A stretch of 64,000 nt of DNA, from NCBI GenBank assembly GCA_013823565.1, contig PNMI01000018.1:1-64000 (forward strand), written 5' to 3'. A model generated the notes under the pieces. It saw only the letters and a program-made list of their open reading frames with translations, ran no database searches and was not told where the DNA came from. The position numbers and the translations under genes were made by a program. This stretch comes from Sphingobacteriaceae bacterium (lineage in GTDB: Bacteria; Bacteroidota; Bacteroidia; B-17B0; Aurantibacillaceae). Of the stretch, positions 25,696 to 33,933 are shown piece after piece; the first letter of the stretch is position 1; every line of letters begins with the position of its first letter.

Positions 25696-27156
25696 ATGAA
25701 TAAATTACAACACATAGTTAACAATAAATGGTTTCCTGTACTTTTTTTTATTGTTGCTATTTTTATAAGTGTTTTTCAGCATTATCGAGTGTTTTCCTTA
25801 GATGTTATTGGGTATCATAGTTGGCGACAAACCCAAACCCAAACAGTAATCGATAATTTTTATAAAGTAGATTTCAATATATTAAACCCTAGGTTGGATG
25901 ATTTGCATTATCCAGACGGTATTTATAGAATGGAGTTTCCATTAGCGCAATGGTTGGTGGCTTGTTTGTACAAATTATTTGGAAGTCACTTATTTATCAC
26001 CAGATTGTTTTTTTATATCATCACTTTTATTTCTGTTTTTGGAATGTTTAAATTAACCTTTGTGTTAACTCAAAATAAATTGACAAGCTTATTAACGGCT
26101 TGGTTTTTTTTGTTTTCGCCAGTACTTTATTATTATTCAGTAAATCCTTTGCCAGATAATTTGGCTTTATGTTTTGGCGTTTGGTCTATTTATTTTTGGA
26201 TTAGTTATTTAAATAAAAATAAAAACCACCTATTTATTTTAAGCTGTGTTTTTTTGACATTGAGTGTAGCTGTTAAATTGCCATTTATTGTTTTTGGAGC
26301 GATGTATTTATCTAAGTTTTATGATAAGCATGTTCTGAAAAAAATAAACATTAAATATGCACTGACTCCTTTTTTTATAATGATTCCTACTTTGTTTTGG
26401 TATGTATGGGTTATTCCTACGTGGGGTGGAAATGGTGTTGTTAGAGGAATAATAGATAATGATAAAACGATTTTACAGTTGTTAGATATTATGCAATTCA
26501 ATTTATTTTCTACAATGCCAGAATTATTGGTAAACTATGCTACGGTTCCTTTATTGATACTTGGATTTTATTTTTTAGTTAAGAAATTAAATGTTAAAAA
26601 TTACATTCATCGTTCTTTTATTTTTGTAGGGATTTTATTAATTATTTACTTTTTATATGAAATGCATTTAATTGATCGGGTTCATGATTATTATTTATTT
26701 CCATTTCTACCAATGCTTTTTCTGATAGTTGCATACGCTATCCAATCAATTTTTTTAAATCCATCATCAAATTTTAAATACTTAATATTGTTAAGTTTTT
26801 TAATATCTCCAATCACAGCTTATTTACGATGTAATAGTAGGTGGAATAGTGAGTCTCCTGGTTTTACTAAAGAATTTTTATCATGTAAAAAGCAATTACA
26901 AGAAATTATTCCTGATACTTCAAAAGTATTGGTTTGCGGAGATGGCTCTAGAAGTATTGTACTGTATCATCTTAATAGAAAGGGTTATAGTTTGGGAACA
27001 AATGAAATGAAAGAACAAGATATTAAAGAAGGCTTAGATAAAGGAGTGATGTTTTTAATAACTGACTGTGATGTTGATGCAAATTTGGTATTAAAAAATC
27101 ATACAGTAGATCTTTTATTTAAAAGAAATGATGTAAAATTGTATACTGTAAAATAA
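25696..27156 (+). CDS. GT39/ArnT-like membrane glycosyltransferase
   Basis: A 486-residue polytopic protein with about ten membrane helices in residues 12-385 and a soluble C-terminal part. The first extracytoplasmic loop has DVIGYHSWRQTQTQT, where an acidic residue and the SWRQ segment fit the GT-C (PMT/ArnT/GT39) active loop that uses a polyprenyl-phosphate sugar. A TACTTTTG box (25678-25685) lies just upstream. The stop overlaps the start of the GH16 gene by one base. Sugar and acceptor unknown; a cell-envelope glycan or lipid A is likely. Confidence 0.8.
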   Translation: MNKLQHIVNNKWFPVLFFIVAIFISVFQHYRVFSLDVIGYHSWRQTQTQTVIDNFYKVDFNILNPRLDDLHYPDGIYRMEFPLAQWLVACLYKLFGSHLFITRLFFYIITFISVFGMFKLTFVLTQNKLTSLLTAWFFLFSPVLYYYSVNPLPDNLALCFGVWSIYFWISYLNKNKNHLFILSCVFLTLSVAVKLPFIVFGAMYLSKFYDKHVLKKINIKYALTPFFIMIPTLFWYVWVIPTWGGNGVVRGIIDNDKTILQLLDIMQFNLFSTMPELLVNYATVPLLILGFYFLVKKLNVKNYIHRSFIFVGILLIIYFLYEMHLIDRVHDYYLFPFLPMLFLIVAYAIQSIFLNPSSNFKYLILLSFLISPITAYLRCNSRWNSESPGFTKEFLSCKKQLQEIIPDTSKVLVCGDGSRSIVLYHLNRKGYSLGTNEMKEQDIKEGLDKGVMFLITDCDVDANLVLKNHTVDLLFKRNDVKLYTVK

Positions 27157-28406
27157 TGAAAAAAACAATCATCTTATTAATATTGGCATTTAATGTAAAT
27201 GCCCAAGTAATGTGGCAAGTAAAAACTAATTCGTCTCAAAAATGGTATTACCAAGATGGAGATGAGTTTAATGATTCAACTATAGATGAGAATAAATGGA
27301 TGTTTGGTATGCCATGGGGAAGTGTAACAATGACTCAGGATCTAGCCTTTTCTAGAAATAATGTGATTGTGGAAAATGGACGAGCCTCATTTATATCTAA
27401 AAAAGAAAATGTTTCTGTACATATTAATGATTGGGAAATAAAGCCAAAGTATTTGGAAAAAACAGGAAAAAAAGTAGTTGATGGAATGTATGATGTGAAT
27501 TATACAGCAGGAATGTTATCGTCAAAAAGAAAGTTTAAATATGGATATTTTGAGTTAAGATTTAAAGCTAATGAGGAAAAAGGCATTTGGCCAGCGTTTT
27601 GGTTATTTGGCGGGGAACCAAATGAAGAAATTGATTTTTTTGAATTAAAAGGAGAGAGAGAAAATCAAATACATTTAGATGTTCACTGCCCCAATGGTTG
27701 CGAAAACTATAGAGGAGGCTTTTTAAATTTAAAAAAGAATTGGGGCGCTTGGTTAAAAACAAATGAAAGTCTGGCAAAAAATTGGAATATAATTTCAGGA
27801 GAATGGCAACCCAATTATGTGAAATTTTATTTAAACGGACAGCCAATAGGTTATTTTGAAGGCGATTTTAAAACTTATCAATATTTATTTATAAACACTT
27901 CTGTTGCAAAAGATGGAGAGGCATTTAATCCGGGACCAGACGAGAAAACAAAGTGGCCTAATACTTTTGATGTAGATTATGTGAGAGTATGGAGTAAAGA
28001 AGATACCATTTATGATTTAAAGGATAAATATAAGTTATTCGAATATTCACCTTACACTATAGATAGTGTAAACCTTTATCAAACACAATTGAAACGAAAA
28101 GTTAATTATGTATACGATAAAAAAGAATTAAGTAATGAACTTGGAACGATTACATTATTGCCAGTGTTTTATAATAAATATAGTCTTTCTATTGCTGGTA
28201 AAGATTTAGGAAAAATTAAAGTAGAAATCATCGACAGATTTGATGCAAAAGTGGCTGGCTTTAGTTTTGAAAATATTGAACACTATGTGATGGATTTAAG
28301 TGCTTTGCCAACAGGACCATATAAAGTAAAAATTTATCTTTTAAACCAAATATTAACTCAGGATATACCAGTATTAAATCCAGCTCAAATAGGAATTCAA
28401 AACTAA
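27156..28406 (+). CDS. Secreted glycoside hydrolase family 16 protein
   Basis: A 416-residue protein with a signal peptide (TIILLILAFNVNAQ), a GH16 jelly-roll domain from about 30 to 285, and a C-terminal beta domain of about 120 residues without a recognisable T9SS CTD. The catalytic signature E-x-D-x-x-E is present in NEEIDFFELKG, with nucleophile and acid/base glutamates, preceded by GIWPAFWLFGG. GH16 enzymes hydrolyse or transglycosylate beta-glucans or galactans. Translational coupling on both sides (TAATG) links it to the GT-C gene and to the small FeoB-associated-like ORF. Confidence 0.88.
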   Translation: MKKTIILLILAFNVNAQVMWQVKTNSSQKWYYQDGDEFNDSTIDENKWMFGMPWGSVTMTQDLAFSRNNVIVENGRASFISKKENVSVHINDWEIKPKYLEKTGKKVVDGMYDVNYTAGMLSSKRKFKYGYFELRFKANEEKGIWPAFWLFGGEPNEEIDFFELKGERENQIHLDVHCPNGCENYRGGFLNLKKNWGAWLKTNESLAKNWNIISGEWQPNYVKFYLNGQPIGYFEGDFKTYQYLFINTSVAKDGEAFNPGPDEKTKWPNTFDVDYVRVWSKEDTIYDLKDKYKLFEYSPYTIDSVNLYQTQLKRKVNYVYDKKELSNELGTITLLPVFYNKYSLSIAGKDLGKIKVEIIDRFDAKVAGFSFENIEHYVMDLSALPTGPYKVKIYLLNQILTQDIPVLNPAQIGIQN

Positions 28407-28525
28407 TGCAGGAAATTTTAGTTATAGTTAGTGTAATAGCAGCTTTGGTATATTTAGGCTTTAGAGCCTATAAAAAAATCACCAATAAAAATAAATGTGA
28501 TGACAATAACTGCGGTTGTCACTAA
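28406..28525 (+). CDS. FeoB-associated Cys-rich membrane protein-like small ORF (39 aa)
   Basis: Not in the ORF track. ATG at 28406 overlaps the GH16 stop (TAATG) and the ORF ends TAA at 28523-28525, 4 nt from the convergent nadC stop. The 39 residues have one membrane helix (ILVIVSVIAALVYLGFRAY), a basic stretch KKITNKNK and a terminal CDDNNCGCH. This layout matches the FeoB-associated Cys-rich family, usually found beside feoB, which is absent here. The C-terminal cysteines and histidine could bind iron or zinc. Confidence 0.75.
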   Translation: MQEILVIVSVIAALVYLGFRAYKKITNKNKCDDNNCGCH

Positions 28526-28529
28526 GATT

Positions 28530-29399
28530 TTATTTTATAGCTTTTAGACTTAAGTCTAAACTCTTTACATGATGAGTTAAGGCTCCTACAGAAATAAAAT
28601 CAACGCCACATTTTGCGTAGCTTGCAATTGTTTTTTCGGTAATACCTCCAGAGCTTTCGATTTCAAATTTATTTCCAATTAGTGCAACTGCTTTCTTAGT
28701 ATCAGCTATGCTGTAATTATCAAGCATGATGCGTTGAAAACCACCTTTATTTAAAATCAGTTTCACATCATTTAAAGTTCTCGTTTCTACTTCAATCGGT
28801 AATTTCTTTTTTGTTTTTTTTAGATAAGCATGAGTGGCATCTAACGCTTCAATAATTCCACCTGCAAAATCAATATGATTGTCTTTTAACATAATCATAT
28901 CATATAAGCCAAAACGGTGATTAGAACCGCCACCAATAACAACTGCCCATTTTTCAAAGAAACGAAAACCTGGAGTTGTTTTACGAGTATCAATTACTTT
29001 TGTTTTTGTTCCCTTGCAAAGCTCTTGTAAGTAATTAGTTTTAGTGGCAATACCGCTCATGCGTTGCATTACATTTAAAACTAAACGCTCGGCAGTTAAT
29101 AGTTTTTGGGAACTGCCTTCTACAATAAATGCAACATCTCCCACTTTTACAGGGGTACCATCTTTAATGAAAGTAGTTACTTTAAATTTCGGGTCAATGA
29201 TTTTAAAAATTTCTTTTGCAGCTTCTACACCAGCCAGTATTCCATTTTCTTTCACAAGCAAATGACACTTTCCTTTTTTATTGATAGGGATTGTAGCTAA
29301 GGCTGAATGATCTCCGTCGCCCACATCTTCTTGTAAGGCATTTTGGACAAAAGTTTTAAAATTGAAATGTTTTTTGTGTACTGAAATGTAATTAGTCAT
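28530..29399 (-). CDS. nadC: Nicotinate-nucleotide pyrophosphorylase (carboxylating)
   Basis: A 289-residue protein. It makes nicotinate mononucleotide from quinolinate and PRPP in NAD biosynthesis. Family blocks seen are ALQEDVGDGDHSA, AERLVLNVMQRMSGIAT, VIDTRKTTPGFRFFEKWAV, GGSNHRFGLYDMIMLKDNH, the MLDNYS segment and ESSGGI with SVGALTHH near the end. The start overlaps the DUF4783 gene stop by 8 nt (29392-29399), so the two are co-transcribed. nadA and nadB are not in the window. Confidence 0.97.
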   Translation of the reverse strand: MTNYISVHKKHFNFKTFVQNALQEDVGDGDHSALATIPINKKGKCHLLVKENGILAGVEAAKEIFKIIDPKFKVTTFIKDGTPVKVGDVAFIVEGSSQKLLTAERLVLNVMQRMSGIATKTNYLQELCKGTKTKVIDTRKTTPGFRFFEKWAVVIGGGSNHRFGLYDMIMLKDNHIDFAGGIIEALDATHAYLKKTKKKLPIEVETRTLNDVKLILNKGGFQRIMLDNYSIADTKKAVALIGNKFEIESSGGITEKTIASYAKCGVDFISVGALTHHVKSLDLSLKAIK

Positions 29400-29766
29400 T
29401 GTCGTTCTCTATTCTGAACTGCGAAATTACATTTCCTCTCACTAATATGGAAATTCTAAATTTACCATTATTGGTATCTAGTGTTCCAGTAATAAATTGC
29501 TGGTCGCCATTTACAATACTTGTATGTGAGGTTTGGTAGCTTTTTACCTTATGTTTGAGAAAAAAATCCTGAATGAGTGCTTGAGTTTGAGATTTACTTA
29601 ATAAATCTTCCTGATTTAATACTTTGATGGATACTTTTTCGGCAAAGTGCTTAACTAGTTCCGATGCGTTACCTTGTTTTAGGGCGTTAGCAACATCATC
29701 AGGAATATCTTTTAAAGCAAAAGATAAACTAAAGAGGCTAATTAAAGTTATAACGAATAGTTTCAT
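29392..29766 (-). CDS. DUF4783-family exported protein
   Basis: A 124-residue protein with a signal peptide (LFVITLISLFSLSFA), then an NTF2-like fold: helix DDVANALKQGNASELVKHF, LIQDFFLKHKVKSYQTSH and strands FITGTLDTNNGKFRISILV. DUF4783 proteins recur in Bacteroidota, often next to nadC, as here with an 8-nt overlap. Function unknown; the fold is usually a small ligand-binding or assembly module. Confidence 0.82.
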   Translation of the reverse strand: MKLFVITLISLFSLSFALKDIPDDVANALKQGNASELVKHFAEKVSIKVLNQEDLLSKSQTQALIQDFFLKHKVKSYQTSHTSIVNGDQQFITGTLDTNNGKFRISILVRGNVISQFRIENDND

Positions 29767-29834
29767 TAATATTGTGTAATTTTTACTTCTAAAAGCAATT
29801 ATTGTGCCTAAAACTATCTAAATTAAGCTAATAA

Positions 29835-30308
29835 ATGAAAATACTTTTGATTCAAATAGAAAAGACAACTGATTCATACCTCGTGGAAGGTGTTAAAATT
29901 TACACCGAACGATTAAAAAATTATGTGTCATTTAGCACAGAAACCATATCAATGCCAAAAAATATTCGACAAAAGCCTTTTGATGAACAGAAAAGGGCCG
30001 AAGCCTTGGAGATACAAAAACTATTAGATTCATCTGATTTTTTGGTTTGTATGGATGAACATGGTAAACAATTTACATCTGTTCAATTTGCAGATTTTTT
30101 AAATAAAAGAATGGTTTCGGGATGCAAGAGAGTGGTTTTTTTAATTGGAGGTCCTTTTGGAATAGATAAATCTATTTTGGATAAAAGTTCTTATGTCTTG
30201 TCATTATCTAATATGACATTTTCTCACCAGATGATTCGCTTGTTTTTTTGTGAGCAATTATATAGAGGATTTTCTATTTTGAAGAATGAGAAGTATCATC
30301 ATGAGTAA
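29835..30308 (+). CDS. rlmH: 23S rRNA (pseudouridine1915-N3)-methyltransferase
   Basis: A 157-residue SPOUT methyltransferase. The trefoil-knot SAM site shows FLVCMDEHGKQ, VVFLIGGPFGID and LSLSNMTFSHQMIRL, with the invariant C-terminal EKYHHE. It methylates N3 of pseudouridine 1915 in helix 69 of 23S rRNA. It is divergent from DUF4783-nadC across 68 nt and is followed by a terminator. Confidence 0.97.
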   Translation: MKILLIQIEKTTDSYLVEGVKIYTERLKNYVSFSTETISMPKNIRQKPFDEQKRAEALEIQKLLDSSDFLVCMDEHGKQFTSVQFADFLNKRMVSGCKRVVFLIGGPFGIDKSILDKSSYVLSLSNMTFSHQMIRLFFCEQLYRGFSILKNEKYHHE

Positions 30309-30311
30309 GTG

Positions 30312-30427
30312 TCCGGCAGATTTCGCGGATATTCGCAAATTTTATTGTGATAGTTACAAAAACAAAAAGGCTACTAATTGTAGTAGCCTTTTCTATTATC
30401 TGCGTTAATCAGCGCAATCTGCGGGAG
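30312..30427. repeat. Imperfect inverted repeat of the CGCAGATT type, element B
   Basis: Left arm CGGCAGATTTCGCGGAT and right arm ATCAGCGCAATCTGCGGG are imperfect inverted copies flanking the rlmH terminator. The right arm shares the ATCTGC...TTAAT...ATCAGCG wording with element A at 15338-15446, so both belong to a second dispersed family. Confidence 0.45.
30365..30392. terminator. Bidirectional terminator between rlmH and the transketolase operon
   Basis: AAAAGGCTACTA and TAGTAGCCTTTT form a perfect 12-bp stem with an ATTG loop between convergent genes. A- and T-tracts flank both sides. Confidence 0.9.
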
Positions 30428-30433
30428 ATAAAA

Positions 30434-31387
30434 TTATTTTCTTTTGATTACTTTATGCGCTGCATTAATGATATCAATGGTGTCTAATTTATATTTAGTC
30501 ATTAATTCGTCAGGCGTTCCGCTTTCTCCAAAGCTATCGTCAACAGCAACAAACTCTTGTGGAGTAGGAGTGTGACGTGATAACAATTGAGCAACGCTAT
30601 CACCTAAGCCACCATTCATTTGATGTTCTTCGGCAGTAACAACACATTTAGTTTTAGCTATAGATTTTAAAATCGCTTCGTTATCTAGAGGCTTAATCGT
30701 GTGTATATTAATAATTTCTGCAGAAATTCCTTGCTCTGCTAATTTTTCTCCAGCTTCAATGGCTTTCCATACTAAATGACCTGTTGCAATAATGGTTACA
30801 TCAGTTCCTTCGTTTAACATCACTGCTTTACCAATTTCAAATTTTTGATCAGCAGGTGTAAAGTTTGGAACAGTAGGACGACCAAAACGTAAATACACAG
30901 GTCCTTCATAATCAGCAATAGCAATCGTAGCCGCTTTAGTTTGATTATAATCGCAAGGATTAATGACGCACATGTGAGGTAACATTTTCATTAATCCAAT
31001 GTCTTCTAAAATTTGGTGAGTTGCGCCATCTTCGCCTAATGTTAAACCAGCATGTGATGCACAGATTTTTACATTCTTTCCAGAGTAAGCAACACTTTGA
31101 CGAATTTGATCATATACACGTCCTGTACTAAAGTTAGCAAACGTTCCTGTGAAAGGAATTTTACCTCCAATGGTTAAACCAGCAGCAATGCCAATCATGT
31201 TAGCTTCTGCAATTCCCACTTGAAAAAAGCGATCAGGATTTTCTGCTTTAAAAGCATCCATTTTTAATGAGCCAATTAAATCAGCACATAATGCTACGAC
31301 GTTAGGATTAGTTTGACCTAATTGTTGTAAACCTGCTCCAAATCCAGAGCGAGTATCTTTTTTTTCTGTGTATGTGTATTTTTTCAT
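30434..31387 (-). CDS. Transketolase, C-terminal subunit
   Basis: A 317-residue protein covering the pyrimidine-binding and C-terminal domains of a split transketolase: KMDAFKAENPDRFFQVGIAE, GLTLGEDGATHQILEDIGLM and LGDSVAQLL near the end. The N-terminal half is encoded upstream on the same strand but with a VWA gene in between. Both halves are needed for one enzyme of the pentose-phosphate pathway. The start lies 11 nt after the VWA stop. Complete relative to the family. Confidence 0.94.
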   Translation of the reverse strand: MKKYTYTEKKDTRSGFGAGLQQLGQTNPNVVALCADLIGSLKMDAFKAENPDRFFQVGIAEANMIGIAAGLTIGGKIPFTGTFANFSTGRVYDQIRQSVAYSGKNVKICASHAGLTLGEDGATHQILEDIGLMKMLPHMCVINPCDYNQTKAATIAIADYEGPVYLRFGRPTVPNFTPADQKFEIGKAVMLNEGTDVTIIATGHLVWKAIEAGEKLAEQGISAEIINIHTIKPLDNEAILKSIAKTKCVVTAEEHQMNGGLGDSVAQLLSRHTPTPQEFVAVDDSFGESGTPDELMTKYKLDTIDIINAAHKVIKRK

Positions 31388-31398
31388 AGTCTGTTTAT

Positions 31399-32802
31399 TT
31401 AATTCAATTTCACATTAGTTGTTACAGCTGATGTAACACTAAATTTTCTTTCAATTGTATTGGTTGTTTGTTTAGCGTTTTCGTATCTAAATTCCATCTT
31501 GTAATTACCTGGTTGAAGATAAATAATTTCGTTTTGTAAACTCGTATTTAAATTACAAACCCAAGTCATTTTTTTTCCATCATCGGCAAAAATACTTCCG
31601 TAACCATTGCCTCCCTTTACAATATATACATTGCCGGATGTTGGTACTTTAATCGTATTGGTAGTGCTTTGTTGTATTTCTACATCATTTAATTTAATGC
31701 GAGGAAGCGTTAAAATCTCTAAATCATATTTACCAACAATGTATTTATCGGTCTTTCCAAAATCCTGAATATTTAAAGTATTCATTTCTCCTTTTTTACG
31801 AATCACACAAGTTGGGTAATATTTACTTAAAGCGCCGTCTAATTCTAATTTTAAATAACCTTGAGGTGCATCTACAGGAATTACATTATGTTTACCTTGT
31901 TGAATAGTAATATTTTTCTTTTCAATTGGGGGAATGGTGTGAACCATTAAATCGTAAGTAATATTTGGACTCAACACTAAAGTATCTGGATTACCTCTGT
32001 GATTTAACGTGTGTAGATAATTGTATTTGATTTGTTTGGTATTAGCGTCGTAAAACGTCATGTTAACATCTGTCTCTGTTGGTTTTTTAGTAATGTCTAA
32101 TAAATCTACTTGAACCGTTGTTTGAGAGATTGCCTCAGTTAAAACTAGTTGAAGTACATCTTTAAAATTTGCTTCATTACTCACGTCATAAAATTTTCCC
32201 ATACAACCAAATACGTCAGCAAATTTCACATCTAAGCCAACTCCAATCACAAAAGGACGTAAGAAGATTCCTTTTTTTTGTAAAGCAGCAGAGACTTCGC
32301 AGGGCACCCCACCGCACTCTTCAATACCATCTGTAATTAAAATAATGATGTTACGGCAATTACTACAAGGAGTAAAATCAGCTACGCTTTCACCTAAAGA
32401 GTAGGCGATAGGTGTTGTTCCTAATGGTTCTAATTTTTGTATCCGTTGTTTGATTAATGGCGCCGATTTTGAGGCGGTAGCAAAAGGTACTTCTAATTTG
32501 GTATCCTTGCAGTTACGTTCTGGTTTAATAAAAGTTTGATGCCCGTAACAGCGTAATGCTAATTCCAAATTGGGAATAGTTTTTAAACTATCTAAAAACT
32601 CACCCATAATTTTTTTAGCCACTTCAATTTTGATGTTACTATTCCAAGGCGCATACATGCTATAGGAATCATCAAAAATAAATAGAATACGATTGGTAGG
32701 TTGAGATTTAAGATTTAAGAAGGCAGAGTTTAGAAGTATTAGAAATAAAATATTTCTAAAATTCTTTTTTAGTTTTCTCAAATCTGAAATCTCAGCTCTC
32801 AA
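31399..32802 (-). CDS. Exported von Willebrand factor A (VWA) domain protein
   Basis: Up to 467 residues. No ATG precedes the signal-like segment (FRNILFLILLNSAFLNLKSQ). A TTG at 32802 opens the ORF and a TTG at 32781 gives a cleaner signal peptide, so the true start is likely 32781. The VWA domain (about 38-230) has a full MIDAS: DDSYSM, the LGTTPIA threonine and ITDGIEECGG. The rest is beta-rich with possible carboxypeptidase-regulatory-like repeats (PQGYLKLELDG). It lies between the two transketolase halves (10 and 11 nt), which is unexpected for a surface or periplasmic protein. Function unknown. Confidence 0.82.
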   Translation of the reverse strand: MRAEISDLRKLKKNFRNILFLILLNSAFLNLKSQPTNRILFIFDDSYSMYAPWNSNIKIEVAKKIMGEFLDSLKTIPNLELALRCYGHQTFIKPERNCKDTKLEVPFATASKSAPLIKQRIQKLEPLGTTPIAYSLGESVADFTPCSNCRNIIILITDGIEECGGVPCEVSAALQKKGIFLRPFVIGVGLDVKFADVFGCMGKFYDVSNEANFKDVLQLVLTEAISQTTVQVDLLDITKKPTETDVNMTFYDANTKQIKYNYLHTLNHRGNPDTLVLSPNITYDLMVHTIPPIEKKNITIQQGKHNVIPVDAPQGYLKLELDGALSKYYPTCVIRKKGEMNTLNIQDFGKTDKYIVGKYDLEILTLPRIKLNDVEIQQSTTNTIKVPTSGNVYIVKGGNGYGSIFADDGKKMTWVCNLNTSLQNEIIYLQPGNYKMEFRYENAKQTTNTIERKFSVTSAVTTNVKLN

Positions 32803-32812
32803 ATCTTAAATA

Positions 32813-33661
32813 TTAGTAGTCTCCTAAAGTTTCTTCTAACTGACCTAAAGCTTTTGCTAATTGATCATCGTTAGGAGCAGATCCATGCCATTTGTGAGTG
32901 CCCATCATATAATCAACACCTGCACCCATTTCAGTTTTCATGATATTCATAATAGGCTTTCCTTTACCGATAAATGTTTTAGCTTTTGCTAAACCTTCAA
33001 TAACAGAAGCCATATCGTTTCCTTTTTCAGTTTCAATCACTTGCCAACCAAAAGCTTCAAATTTCGCTTTTAAGTTTCCTAATGATAATACATTTTCAAC
33101 GTCACCATCAATTTGGCGACCATTATAATCAATGGTTGCAATATAGTTATCTACTTTGTTTGCCGAAGCATATAAAGCAGCTTCCCAAATTTGACCTTCT
33201 TGTAATTCGCCATCTCCGTGTAAACTATAAATGATAGAATTATCTTTATTTAATTTTTTTGTTAAAGCTGCTCCAATCGCCACGCTCATTCCTTGTCCTA
33301 ATGAGCCACTAGCAATACGTACGCCTGGTAAATGGTCGTGAGTAGTTGGATGCCCTTGTAAACGCGTATTTAAACGGCGAAATGTTTTTAATTCTTCTAC
33401 CGGAAAATATCCGCAACGTGCTAATACACTGTAATATACAGGAGAAATATGACCGTTACTTAAGAAAAATAAATCTTCACCTTTACCATCCATGGTAAAG
33501 TTTTTTGGATTGTGATTCATAACGCCATTATATAAGGCTACTAAAAAATCTGTACAACCTAATGATCCGCCTGGATGACCTGAGCTAACAGCGTGAACCA
33601 TGCGAACGATGTCGCGGCGAACTTGAGTTGATAGTTTTTGAAGTTGTTGAATATCTGCCAT
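32813..33661 (-). CDS. Transketolase, N-terminal (thiamine-binding) subunit
   Basis: A 282-residue protein with the pyrophosphate-binding domain of transketolase: HPGGSLGCTDFLVALY, SNGHISPVYYSVLA, GSLGQGMSVAIGAA and the ThDP motif GDGELQEGQIWEAALYA...DYNGRQIDG, ending MMGTHKWHGSAPND. It starts the three-gene unit TkN-VWA-TkC. A minus-strand TATTTTTG box lies at 33686-33679. Confidence 0.95.
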   Translation of the reverse strand: MADIQQLQKLSTQVRRDIVRMVHAVSSGHPGGSLGCTDFLVALYNGVMNHNPKNFTMDGKGEDLFFLSNGHISPVYYSVLARCGYFPVEELKTFRRLNTRLQGHPTTHDHLPGVRIASGSLGQGMSVAIGAALTKKLNKDNSIIYSLHGDGELQEGQIWEAALYASANKVDNYIATIDYNGRQIDGDVENVLSLGNLKAKFEAFGWQVIETEKGNDMASVIEGLAKAKTFIGKGKPIMNIMKTEMGAGVDYMMGTHKWHGSAPNDDQLAKALGQLEETLGDY

Positions 33662-33842
33662 AAGTATTGATTTTGCTGCAAAAATAGCATTTGCTTAGGC
33701 TATATAACGTTAATGTTAATAATAATGACAGTATGTTAAAAAATAAAAGCGTTTAGGTTTTATGCACAATAAAAACAGCTTAATTGTTAAAAACTGCCCA
33801 ACAATGCTACTATTTATAGCAAAGCTTAGTAATGCATTTTAA

Positions 33843-33850
33843 TATATTTG
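33843..33850 (+). promoter_or_regulatory. -7 box of the ychF promoter
   Basis: TATATTTG matches TAnnTTTG perfectly and lies 83 nt before the ATG, in the 272-nt gap shared with the divergent transketolase unit. No clear -33 TTTG is at the usual spacing. The rest of the gap shows no gene. Confidence 0.4.
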
Positions 33851-33933
33851 CAGATTAATTTATTAACTATTCATGTTTTTAAGTTTTTGACGTTTGTCGG
33901 AAATCTTAAAACTTGAACATCAAAGAAAGAAAT

